Shown in pieces: positions 30,398-35,079 of a stretch of DNA of 35,193 nt. The stretch's first letter is position 1. Each line of letters opens with the position of its first letter. This DNA is from a virus: positions 1 through 35,193 of IMG/VR virus record IMGVR_UViG_3300048831_000083; one strand, 5' to 3'. The notes beneath the pieces were generated by a model. The model ran no database searches. It was not told where the DNA came from and was given only the letters and a program-made list of their open reading frames with translations. A program made the translations under genes and the position numbers.

Positions 30398-30420
30398 GAG
30401 GCTTGAAAGCGTAGTAGAAT
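30392..30420 (+). promoter_or_regulatory. Possible promoter after the terminator
   Basis: TTTTTG at 30392-30397, 17 bases, TAGAAT at 30415-30420. It matches the TTTACC-17-TAGAAT class only partly. It would start the RNA that contains the split tRNA-Val. Confidence 0.4.
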
Positions 30421-30426
30421 TGCAAC

Positions 30427-30570
30427 ACAGCCGCGTTGAGAGTGTTCGCGGGATACAAGACAAGCTGGACCGCTATGAGACTGGCCGGAGAACCTACTTG
30501 AGGCCAGAGGATGTGCGAGCTAGGGTTGATCTAAGGCAGCGACCGCCGGGAGGCAGGGCGCTGTCGGTCT
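30427..30570 (+). ncRNA. Untranslated, probably structured leader of the RNA region
   Basis: No credible gene. Hairpins include CCGCG/CGCGG (about 30431-30451), CTGGCC/GGCCAG (about 30483-30509) and CAGCG/CGCTG (about 30538-30564). They may be folded spacer RNA or degenerate tRNA remains; I cannot assign a family. Confidence 0.3.
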
Positions 30571-30618
30571 GCCTCGGTTGCGGAGAGGTTCACGCGCCCT
30601 CCTTATTGGAGCCTACTC

Positions 30619-30626
30619 GATAAATA
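30619..30626 (+). promoter_or_regulatory. Late promoter-like octamer inside the split tRNA
   Basis: GATAAATA, 17 bases upstream of the ATG at 30644, with GGAGG between. Confidence 0.6.
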
Positions 30627-30643
30627 TGTGCGAGGAGGTTCAC

Positions 30644-31279
30644 ATGCCAAAAGGCGTATTTCGCTTGGTTCCCTGCCAAATGTGCGGTAGGGAAATTAAG
30701 GCAAACGTTTTCAATCGCCATGCCAACGTATGTGGCAGGACAGTTGAACGTAGGCCGCGAGTAGCGTGGAATAAGGGTCTGACTAATGCAACGGATTCAC
30801 GAGTTGCCGCTATCAGTAAAGCGGTTTCACAAACGCTAACTGGTAGAAAGGGTCACCCACGAACTGAAGAACAGAAACGATTTCTATCTGCTCTTCAATC
30901 TGCGCGGCTCAAAGACGGATATGCCAACGGTACAAGGCGTCAGGTTGGTGGATACTGCAAGTGGTTTGAAATTGATGGTGTCTGGGTACAGGGAACGTGG
31001 GAATTTCGAACAGCGAAAATTCTTTCAGCGTGGAAGTGCGCGGGAAGGATTAAAAACTGGGAGAAATGTCCATACCGAATACCTTACAGCGTTGATGGAA
31101 AGCCACATACGTATGTTCCAGATTTTCTAGTAACCAACCTTGATGGAAGTGAATACATTCTCGAAGTCAAAGGTCGTAAGTCCCTCGTGGACGACATAAA
31201 ATGGAATGCAGCACGTGCATCCTTTGACCTGGTTGTCTGGGGTCTCGCTGAGATTCAAGACAACGAAAGAGAACACTAA
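30644..31279 (+). CDS. Homing endonuclease, PD-(D/E)XK type with zinc finger and NUMOD motif
   Basis: A 211-aa protein. Residues 9-29 form a CxxC...H/C finger (CQMCGREIKANVFNRHANVC); VAWNKGLTN is a NUMOD3-like DNA-binding motif. The C-terminal half has WVQGTWEFRTAKIL, then YVPDFLVTNLDG and YILEVKGRKSL...DIKW, the spacing of a PD-(D/E)XK nuclease core; the pattern also fits EDxHD/Vsr-like homing enzymes. The gene is AT-rich. It sits exactly inside the tRNA-Val anticodon loop, with its own late octamer, and its stop codon overlaps the first base of the 3' tRNA half. Confidence 0.85.
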   Translation: MPKGVFRLVPCQMCGREIKANVFNRHANVCGRTVERRPRVAWNKGLTNATDSRVAAISKAVSQTLTGRKGHPRTEEQKRFLSALQSARLKDGYANGTRRQVGGYCKWFEIDGVWVQGTWEFRTAKILSAWKCAGRIKNWEKCPYRIPYSVDGKPHTYVPDFLVTNLDGSEYILEVKGRKSLVDDIKWNAARASFDLVVWGLAEIQDNEREH

Positions 31280-31316
31280 CAAGTGGGAGTATGCTGGTTC
31301 GAGTCCAGCACGAGGC

Positions 31317-31452
31317 ACCAATTCTTAGAGCATGACAGCAGTGAAGGTCAGACCACCTGGCTGGCGAGGCCCCACTGCTGAAAAGTTGACGTTCAACCCA
31401 CCTGTTCGCGAGCAGGGCGTTAAAAGTGGGACCTCATGCTCTAAGAATTGGT
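31317..31452 (+). ncRNA. Large branched structured RNA, domain 1
   Basis: ACCAATTCTTAGAGCATGA (31317-31335) pairs perfectly over 19 bp with 31434-31452. Inside are CAGCAGTG/CACTGCTG (31336-31343 with 31373-31380), TTGA-CGT-TCAA, and CCCAC/GTGGG enclosing CCTGT/GCAGG with a TCGCGA loop. The 5' strand overlaps the ACCA end of the preceding tRNA. No protein frame is convincing. Confidence 0.65.
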
Positions 31453-31453
31453 C

Positions 31454-31547
31454 ACCAGCTTACAGCGCACCCCACATATCCGGCGGGTGTGGCAGCTGGC
31501 TCAGCGCCAGGAGGGACACAGCCCCTCGAGGTGCGCTGCAAGCTGGT
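31454..31547 (+). ncRNA. Cloverleaf-like structured RNA, domain 2
   Basis: ACCAGCTT-A-CAGCGCACC (31454-31471) pairs with GGTGCGCTG-C-AAGCTGGT (31530-31547), 17 of 18 positions. It encloses three hairpins: CCACA/TGTGG (11-base loop), CTGGC/GCCAG (5-base loop) and GAGGG/CCCTC (7-base loop). The layout is a four-way cloverleaf with a very long closing stem, but lacks T-loop and D-loop consensus. Confidence 0.65.
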
Positions 31548-31554
31548 AGATCAT

Positions 31555-31666
31555 GGGCTAGCACCGCCTGGAGGCGGCCTTGGCAGTCACGCTGAGGAAG
31601 ATCGCGCTGAGGATCCTAGGCGCGGTAAAAGCTTAGCGAAGGTTCAATTCCTTCCCTAGTCCACCA
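31555..31666 (+). tRNA. Abnormal tRNA-like RNA with G3-U70 acceptor stem
   Basis: GGGCTAG pairs with CTAGTCC over 7 bp including a G3-U70 pair, followed by ACCA. A T-arm GAAGG-TTCAATT-CCTTC precedes it, with one extra C. The D-arm may be CCGC-CTGGAG-GCGG. The central part (about 31580-31637) does not fold as a normal anticodon arm; a CTTGG/CTAGG stem would leave a 32-base loop containing the direct repeat CGCTGAGGA. The G3-U70 pair predicts alanine charging if it is charged at all. Confidence 0.5.
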
Positions 31667-31674
31667 AACAATTT

Positions 31675-31764
31675 GGGTCCCTTTCCTGCTAGCGCTCTGT
31701 AAAAGCGTTGCCATAAAATAGGCGGGTCGGACGGCGAGAGGTTCAAATCCTCGGGGATTCACCA
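31675..31764 (+). tRNA. D-armless tRNA-Tyr-like gene
   Basis: GGGTCCC pairs with GGGATTC over 7 bp (two G-U), followed by ACCA. The anticodon arm GCGCT-CTGTAAA-AGCGT gives GUA (Tyr). Only about 10 bases separate the acceptor from the anticodon arm, too few for a D-arm, while about 28 bases follow it before the T-arm. The T-stem has two extra bases. It may be a decayed tRNA or a deliberate variant. Confidence 0.45.
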
Positions 31765-31786
31765 GGTTCAAATTCTAGTAGGTTCG

Positions 31787-31794
31787 AATAAATA
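31787..31794 (+). promoter_or_regulatory. Late promoter-like octamer
   Basis: AATAAATA, 19 bases upstream of the HNH gene start, with AGGAGG between. Confidence 0.65.
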
Positions 31795-31813
31795 CCCCTG
31801 AATAGGAGGAATT

Positions 31814-32371
31814 ATGAAAAGTCTACTGGAATGTAGCAAGCGAACAGTTAGTAAGATTGTTCAGCGCATGAAGCTGTCGTGTTTCAATTGCGGCTGGAAT
31901 GAGTGCGCCTGTGATATTCATCACATCACTCCAAAGTCAAAGGGCGGAACTGATGAACATAACAATCTAACGTATCTTTGCCCAAACTGTCACCGCTTGG
32001 CACACACTGGCAAGTTGCACACGTTCAAAACGCTTTTCGAAATGGTTGGTGATGATTGGAAAAAATTCTACAATATCACACCACGAACAAAAAGCGAACG
32101 AAAATTTTCTGGTAAACGGAGCGACGCTCTTGCGGTTACCAGGAAACTCCGAACGGAAAAACGACGGCAGCTGGCAGTAAAGAAAATTCAGCTGCTTGCA
32201 GAAAGTGGCATAGATAAGACACAATATGGTTGGATTCAGCAGGCGTCGGCCATTCTGGAAATTCAGCCACAAAGCGTTGTAAAATATCTCAAGCGTTGGG
32301 CGCCTGAACAGTTAACAGGCGCAAAGGTAAGAATGGGCGTGCGGCAGAGTTGGAGAGCTGCGGCGGACTGA
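31814..32371 (+). CDS. HNH homing endonuclease
   Basis: A 185-aa protein with CFNCGWNECACDIHHI, PKSKGG, NLTYLCPNCHRLAH: two CxxC zinc knuckles and the H-N-H metal site. A C-terminal helical part (YGWIQQASAILEIQPQSVVKYLKRW) resembles a helix-turn-helix DNA reader. AT-rich. Its last 12 codons are the 5' half of the next tRNA, and its stop codon is formed by bases at the tRNA anticodon, so gene and tRNA share sequence. Confidence 0.9.
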   Translation: MKSLLECSKRTVSKIVQRMKLSCFNCGWNECACDIHHITPKSKGGTDEHNNLTYLCPNCHRLAHTGKLHTFKTLFEMVGDDWKKFYNITPRTKSERKFSGKRSDALAVTRKLRTEKRRQLAVKKIQLLAESGIDKTQYGWIQQASAILEIQPQSVVKYLKRWAPEQLTGAKVRMGVRQSWRAAAD

Positions 32372-32451
32372 CACAAGCATCTTCTAACGAGGGTGCTTCA
32401 CTAAATCCGTTCCCACCGGGTGAGTAGGTTCGATTCCTACCACGCCCACCA
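32335..32451 (+). tRNA. tRNA-Tyr(GUA) gene with a 31-base insert after base 34
   Basis: GGGCGTG pairs with CACGCCC, then ACCA. D-arm GCAG-AGTTGGAGAG-CTGC. Anticodon stem GCGGA/TCCGT encloses CTG, a 31-base insert (32371-32401) and TAAA. Removing the insert gives CTGTAAA (GUA, Tyr), and the 13-base variable arm (CCC-ACC-GGG) is the long type expected of tRNA-Tyr. The insert forms a hairpin (AAGCATC/GGTGCTT) flanked by CAC repeats. T-arm GTAGG-TTCGATT-CCTAC. The insert is far too short for a group I intron. Confidence 0.65.
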
Positions 32452-32456
32452 GATAT

Positions 32457-32493
32457 GCGGCTATGGTGTTTAACGGTTAGCACGCGACCTTGC
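32457..32493 (+). tRNA. Orphan 5' tRNA half
   Basis: GCGGCTA, TG, a D-arm GTG...CAC with TTTAACGGTTAG loop, then G, CGACC and TTGC read like the 5' half of a tRNA up to the anticodon. No matching 3' half with TAGCCGC is present. The GIY-YIG late promoter follows. It may be what an endonuclease insertion left when a new 5' half was fused to the 3' half now used by tRNA-Gly(GCC). Confidence 0.4.
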
Positions 32494-32500
32494 GACCCGG

Positions 32501-32508
32501 TATAAATA
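32501..32508 (+). promoter_or_regulatory. Late promoter, perfect consensus
   Basis: TATAAATA only 4 bases before the ATG at 32513. By T4 spacing the transcript would start at about the ATG, so this gene's message may be leaderless. Confidence 0.7.
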
Positions 32509-32512
32509 CGGT

Positions 32513-33142
32513 ATGGAAAAATACTTCATTCTGTATAAGACCACTAACAAGGTGAATGGCCGATTCTATATCGGGATTCATGTTACATCTAAAGTGGAAG
32601 ATGGTTATCTCGGATCTGGTCGGCGGCTGAGGGCGGAGATCAAGAAGTATGGCAAGGAAAACTTTGAAAGAACCATACTTGAATTTTGTAATTCGACGCA
32701 AGAACTTAAAATTCGTGAACAGCAAATTGTAACAGCTAATTTGCGAAAAGACCCGCTCAATCTCAATCTTAAAAATGGCGGTGAAGGTGGCTGGGAATAT
32801 GTAAATTCTTCAGGTGCCAATATCCGAAATGATTTTGCGAGAGATGCTGCGTATCGTGAGAAAATGAGCGTGAGCAAGAGGGGGACGGTTCTATCCGAAC
32901 ATGCCAGGCAGAACATATCAGCGGCACACTGGTCAAAGAAAAACCCTGAGCAGCACAGCCAGCACATGAGAAAAATTGCTGGCCAGACCAAAAGCGAAGA
33001 ACATAAGAAGAAAATCGCTGCAGCTCTTCGTGGTAGAACATTCGCGTTTGAATTAGTCATATGCCCTCACTGCGGAAAGAGTGGTGGTAAGAATGCAATG
33101 CTCAGGTACCATTTTGATAAATGCAAAGCGGTCGTCGTATAG
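32513..33142 (+). CDS. GIY-YIG homing endonuclease overlapping tRNA-Gly
   Basis: A 209-aa protein with YFILYKTTNKVNGRFYIGIHV (GIY-YIG core), YLGSGRRLRAEIKKYG, NLNLKNGGEGG and a C-terminal CPHCGKSG...HFDKCK zinc finger. AT-rich. The stop and last five codons are the first bases of the tRNA-Gly(GCC) at 33128. No ribosome site stands between the late octamer and the ATG, so translation may be leaderless. It is a close relative in layout of the GIY-YIG gene at 33434. Confidence 0.9.
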   Translation: MEKYFILYKTTNKVNGRFYIGIHVTSKVEDGYLGSGRRLRAEIKKYGKENFERTILEFCNSTQELKIREQQIVTANLRKDPLNLNLKNGGEGGWEYVNSSGANIRNDFARDAAYREKMSVSKRGTVLSEHARQNISAAHWSKKNPEQHSQHMRKIAGQTKSEEHKKKIAAALRGRTFAFELVICPHCGKSGGKNAMLRYHFDKCKAVVV

Positions 33143-33204
33143 CCTGGTTATTATCCCTGCTTGCCATGCAGGGGACAGCGGTTCAAATCCGCTCGGCCGC
33201 TCCA
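33128..33204 (+). tRNA. tRNA-Gly(GCC)
   Basis: GCGGTCG/CGGCCGC acceptor (one T-G pair), anticodon arm CCTGC-TTGCCAT-GCAGG, T-arm AGCGG-TTCAAAT-CCGCT, discriminator T and encoded CCA. The D-stem is weak. The first 15 bases overlap the end of the GIY-YIG gene. Confidence 0.85.
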
Positions 33205-33212
33205 GACAATTT

Positions 33213-33298
33213 GCGGGTGTAGCCTAGAGGTCAGGCACTGGTCTTCCAAACCGGCAGACGAAAGTCGCACGCAGGTTCGAATCCTGTCACCCGCTCCA
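33213..33298 (+). tRNA. tRNA-Gly(TCC) with a long variable arm
   Basis: GCGGGTG/CACCCGC acceptor, D-arm GCCT/AGGC, anticodon arm CTGGT-CTTCCAA-ACCGG, T-arm GCAGG-TTCGAAT-CCTGT, TCCA end. The variable region is 16 bases with a GAC-GAAA-GTC hairpin, unlike glycine tRNAs, which have short variable loops. Confidence 0.85.
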
Positions 33299-33306
33299 CA
33301 CAACTT

Positions 33307-33378
33307 GGGCTTGTAGTATAGGGGGAATTATACTGCGCTTGCACCGCGGAGATCAGGGTTCGAGTCCCTGCAGGTCCA
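33307..33378 (+). tRNA. tRNA-Ala(TGC)
   Basis: GGGCTTG pairs with CAGGTCC, including the G3-U70 identity pair for alanine; anticodon arm CTGCG-CTTGCAC-CGCGG; T-arm CAGGG-TTCGAGT-CCCTG; discriminator A. The CCA is not encoded directly after it (CACCA follows). Confidence 0.85.
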
Positions 33379-33404
33379 CACCAGGCATCTTTGTACTACC
33401 TTCT

Positions 33405-33412
33405 AATAAATA
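33405..33412 (+). promoter_or_regulatory. Late promoter-like octamer
   Basis: AATAAATA, 21 bases upstream of the GIY-YIG gene at 33434. Confidence 0.65.
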
Positions 33413-33433
33413 CGTGCAAAGAGGAAAGCAAAG

Positions 33434-34057
33434 ATGCCCCGCAAGCAGACGAAGTACCACTTCATCTACAAGACGACGTGCGTCGTCACTGGTCGATTTT
33501 ACGTTGGGATGCACTCGACGGACGATCTGCAAGATGGCTACCTTGGAAGTGGGAAAGTTCTGGGTTACTCTCGCCGCAAGCACGGCGATGAGAACCACAC
33601 ACTGGAGATTCTCGAGATGTGCGGCTCGAGAGAATTATTAAAAGTTCGTGAGAGAGAAATCGTGAATGAGGAGCTGCTGTCGAACCCGCTGAACATGAAT
33701 CTGAAGTACGGCGGCGATGGTGGTGGTAAATTTTGGTCTGAAGAGCACCAGCGCAAGTGCGCATCTGCTGGTGGAAGAGTTGGTGGAAAGACTGCTGGCA
33801 AGCTGAATGGAGCGCAGAATTACTTGAGTGCGAGAGAACGAGGAACCTCTAAGCTGTCGTGCCTCGCATTTTCTGGTAAAAAGCACAGCACTGAGTCTCG
33901 AAGAAGAATCAGTAGTTCGATGCTTGGCAAGCAGGACGCGAAGAAAAATTCACAGTTTGGTACGTGTTGGGTAACCAATGGTGTTATCACGAAAAAGATA
34001 AAGGCCACAGCGCTTGATGCCCATCTACGAGAGGGTTTTAGACGCGGTCGAAAGTAA
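33434..34057 (+). CDS. GIY-YIG homing endonuclease (Seg-like)
   Basis: A 207-aa protein with HFIYKTTCVVTGRFYVGMH (GIY-YIG core), YLGSGKVLGYSRRKHG, NMNLKYGGDGG, and a NUMOD-like AFSGKKHSTESRRRIS helix followed by a FGTCWVTNG end, as in SegC-type enzymes. AGAGGAA precedes the ATG. Its 5' fifth is richer in GC than the rest. It ends 2 bases before tRNA-Leu(TAG), so it sits between tRNA-Ala and tRNA-Leu. Confidence 0.9.
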   Translation: MPRKQTKYHFIYKTTCVVTGRFYVGMHSTDDLQDGYLGSGKVLGYSRRKHGDENHTLEILEMCGSRELLKVREREIVNEELLSNPLNMNLKYGGDGGGKFWSEEHQRKCASAGGRVGGKTAGKLNGAQNYLSARERGTSKLSCLAFSGKKHSTESRRRISSSMLGKQDAKKNSQFGTCWVTNGVITKKIKATALDAHLREGFRRGRK

Positions 34058-34059
34058 TT

Positions 34060-34136
34060 GCCCCGGTGACGGAACTGGCATACGTGTTGGTCTTAGAAGC
34101 CAAATTTTAGGGGTTCGAATCCCCTCTGGGGCACCA
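34060..34136 (+). tRNA. tRNA-Leu(TAG) with a short variable loop
   Basis: GCCCCGG/CTGGGGC acceptor with one G-T, D-arm ACG...CGT, anticodon arm TTGGT-CTTAGAA-GCCAA, T-arm AGGGG-TTCGAAT-CCCCT, ACCA. The variable region is only ATTTT, whereas bacterial leucine tRNAs have a long arm. Confidence 0.85.
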
Positions 34137-34235
34137 CAGGCGCGTGCAGCACGGATACGGAGCATCAGATCCTTCGTCGCAATGCCGTGAGCCTCGCAGG
34201 GTTCAACACGTAGCGAATACCCTCAACGCACAGAA
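34137..34235 (+). other. Spacer with foldable RNA
   Basis: No gene. CACGG/CCGTG and AGGGT/ACCCT can pair. Probably structured spacer or decayed tRNA. Confidence 0.3.
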
Positions 34236-34375
34236 TTAGCAACCGAAAGGTGATGATTATCATTGGAAACCGGTACATTGGGGGTTCGAGTCCCTCCTCC
34301 AGCAATGGAGTGGCGAAACGGTAAACGCGCTGGTCGATCGCCGAAAGGCAATTCGTCGCCATCATTTGTTGCTAA
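34236..34375 (+). ncRNA. Circularly permuted tRNA-like RNA
   Basis: In order: TTAGCAAC and TGATG; ACCGG (34269-34273); a 6-base variable region; T-arm GGGGG-TTCGAGT-CCCTC (34280-34296); CTCCA; a GCAA loop; TGGAG (34306-34310); TG; D-arm GCG-AAACGGTAAA-CGC (34313-34328); G; CTGGT (34330-34334); a GCC-GAAA-GGC hairpin; CATCA (34360-34364); GTTGCTAA (34368-34375). CTCCA pairs with TGGAG as an acceptor stem closed by a GNRA loop, ACCGG pairs with CTGGT as the anticodon stem, and TGATG/CATCA and TTAGCAAC/GTTGCTAA extend it. The 3' half thus precedes the 5' half. No CCA and no 7-bp acceptor are available. Confidence 0.6.
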
Positions 34376-34469
34376 CTTTTCAGATCTTGTCACCCTACCC
34401 AAGGGGTTCGAGAGAGTGGTTGGAAGCATCTCGACAAGTGGCTTATATGCCCGTGACAGGGTCAGCGAT
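34376..34469 (+). other. Spacer with foldable RNA
   Basis: No gene. CTTGTC/GACAAG can close a small branched fold containing ACCC-AA-GGGGT and CGAGA/TCTCG. A GGTTCGAGA resembles a T-loop but the stem does not pair. Confidence 0.3.
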
Positions 34470-34593
34470 TTAGTAGTGGTGGAACTGGCAGACCAGACGG
34501 GCTTGTGCGGACCCTTAAACCGCTGTGGGCGAAGGCCCTGAACCTGTTGGAATTACACGAAAGTGACTGTGGGTTCGAGTCCCACCTACTAAT
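34470..34593 (+). tRNA. Leu/Gln-like tRNA gene with a 34-base anticodon-loop insert
   Basis: TTAGTAG/CTACTAA acceptor, leucine-like D-arm (TGGTGGAACTGGCAGACCA), stem ACGGG/CCTGT, a 21-base variable region with CAC-GAAA-GTG, T-arm GTGGG-TTCGAGT-CCCAC; discriminator T, no CCA. The loop between the anticodon strands is 41 bases and folds into GCGG/CCGC and GGGC-GAAG-GCCC hairpins. Cutting out 34 bases after base 34 leaves CTTTGAA (UUG, Gln), which conflicts with the leucine-like body; identity is unresolved. Confidence 0.5.
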
Positions 34594-34595
34594 TT

Positions 34596-34673
34596 CAGGG
34601 TGTATTGTCAATCTGGTAGACGGCCTGCTTTGGAGGCAGGAGGCTGCAGGTTCAAATCCTGCCGCCCTGACCA
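34596..34673 (+). tRNA. tRNA-Pro(TGG)
   Basis: CAGGGTG/CGCCCTG acceptor with the C1-G72 pair typical of proline tRNAs, anticodon arm CCTGC-TTTGGAG-GCAGG, T-arm GCAGG-TTCAAAT-CCTGC, ACCA. Confidence 0.9.
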
Positions 34674-34692
34674 CATCACATAGGAGATAACC

Positions 34693-34890
34693 GTGACAAT
34701 TGAGCTTGACAGCGAGGTAGCGGACCGCATCTGCGCGGCGACCGTCTCAGAGCACATCGACATGGTGAAGGCCAACATCAAGGCCCTCAGGAAGATCAGG
34801 AAGCGCCTCCCGCACCAGGAGGAAGATCTCGAGAACAACATCGTGCTGCTTGACGCGCTTGAGCGCGTAAGCAGGTACTTTGGTGGGTAA
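34693..34890 (+). CDS. Small hypothetical protein between tRNA genes
   Basis: A 65-aa protein with a GTG start and TAGGAGA upstream. Predicted to be two helices (VKANIKALRKIRKRLPHQEEDLENNIVLLDALERV). It is GC-rich like the core genome, unlike the endonucleases. Family not recognised. Confidence 0.65.
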   Translation: MTIELDSEVADRICAATVSEHIDMVKANIKALRKIRKRLPHQEEDLENNIVLLDALERVSRYFGG

Positions 34891-34897
34891 AGACTAC

Positions 34898-34981
34898 AGC
34901 GGGTGAGTGGAACGGACAGTTACAAACCATACGTGTCTCATAAGCACGTGATACTAGGTTCGACTCCTAGACCCGCAACCA
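34898..34981 (+). tRNA. tRNA-Met(CAT)-type, unusual first pair and long D-loop
   Basis: Acceptor AGCGGGT/ACCCGCA with an A1-A72 mismatch, D-stem GTGG/CCAT with a 16-base loop, anticodon arm CGTGT-CTCATAA-GCACG, T-arm CTAGG-TTCGACT-CCTAG, ACCA. A 1-72 mismatch is the mark of initiator tRNA, but the anticodon stem lacks the three G-C pairs. It could also be a lysidine-modified Ile tRNA. Confidence 0.8.
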
Positions 34982-34986
34982 GACAT

Positions 34987-35073
34987 GCACTCGTGGCGTA
35001 ATTGGTAGCCGCGCTAGCTTGAGGTGCTAGTGGCCGAAAGGCTGTGGAGGTTCGAGTCCTCTCGAGTGCACCA
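34987..35073 (+). tRNA. tRNA-Leu(GAG)
   Basis: GCACTCG/CGAGTGC acceptor, leucine-type D-arm, anticodon arm CTAGC-TTGAGGT-GCTAG, long variable arm (GCC-GAAA-GGC), T-arm GGAGG-TTCGAGT-CCTCT, ACCA. A fully normal leucine tRNA. Confidence 0.92.
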
Positions 35074-35079
35074 GAATTT

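Larger units (their letters stand above)
30571..31320 (+). tRNA. Split tRNA-Val(UAC) gene interrupted after base 34
   Basis: The 5' half (30571-30604) has GCCTCGG, a D-arm with GAGAGGTTCA loop, anticodon 5' strand CCCTC and loop bases CTT. The 3' half (31279-31320) has ACAA, GTGGG, variable AGTAT, T-arm GCTGG-TTCGAGT-CCAGC, ACGAGGC and ACCA. Joined, the anticodon loop is CTTACAA (UAC, Val). The acceptor pairs at 6 of 7 positions and the anticodon stem at 4 of 5 (T-T at 30:40). The 674-base insert holds the endonuclease at 30644 and leaves no room for a group I intron. Whether the halves are joined is unknown. Confidence 0.6.

Noticed and set aside
30427-30570. RNase P RNA or a tRNA in the leader
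   Set aside because: Conserved RNase P sequence blocks are absent, and no T-arm pairs correctly.
30605-31278. Group I intron carrying the endonuclease in tRNA-Val
   Set aside because: Only about 39 bases precede the ORF and none follow it; the insert does not end in G. No conserved intron core is visible.
31783-31796. T-loop (GGTTCGAAT) at 31781, hinting at another tRNA
   Set aside because: The flanks do not pair into a T-stem; the bases are part of the late promoter octamer.
32371-32401. Group I intron in tRNA-Tyr
   Set aside because: 31 bases cannot form a group I core, and no P7/P3 or terminal G is seen.
34165-34429. Minus-strand frames of 66-68 codons across the tRNA-like region
   Set aside because: Typical spurious translations of tRNA sequence; the plus strand folds as RNA.
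34898-34981. Initiator tRNA-Met
   Set aside because: The 1-72 mismatch fits, but the three consecutive G-C pairs of initiator anticodon stems are missing, so I left it as a CAT tRNA of uncertain type.
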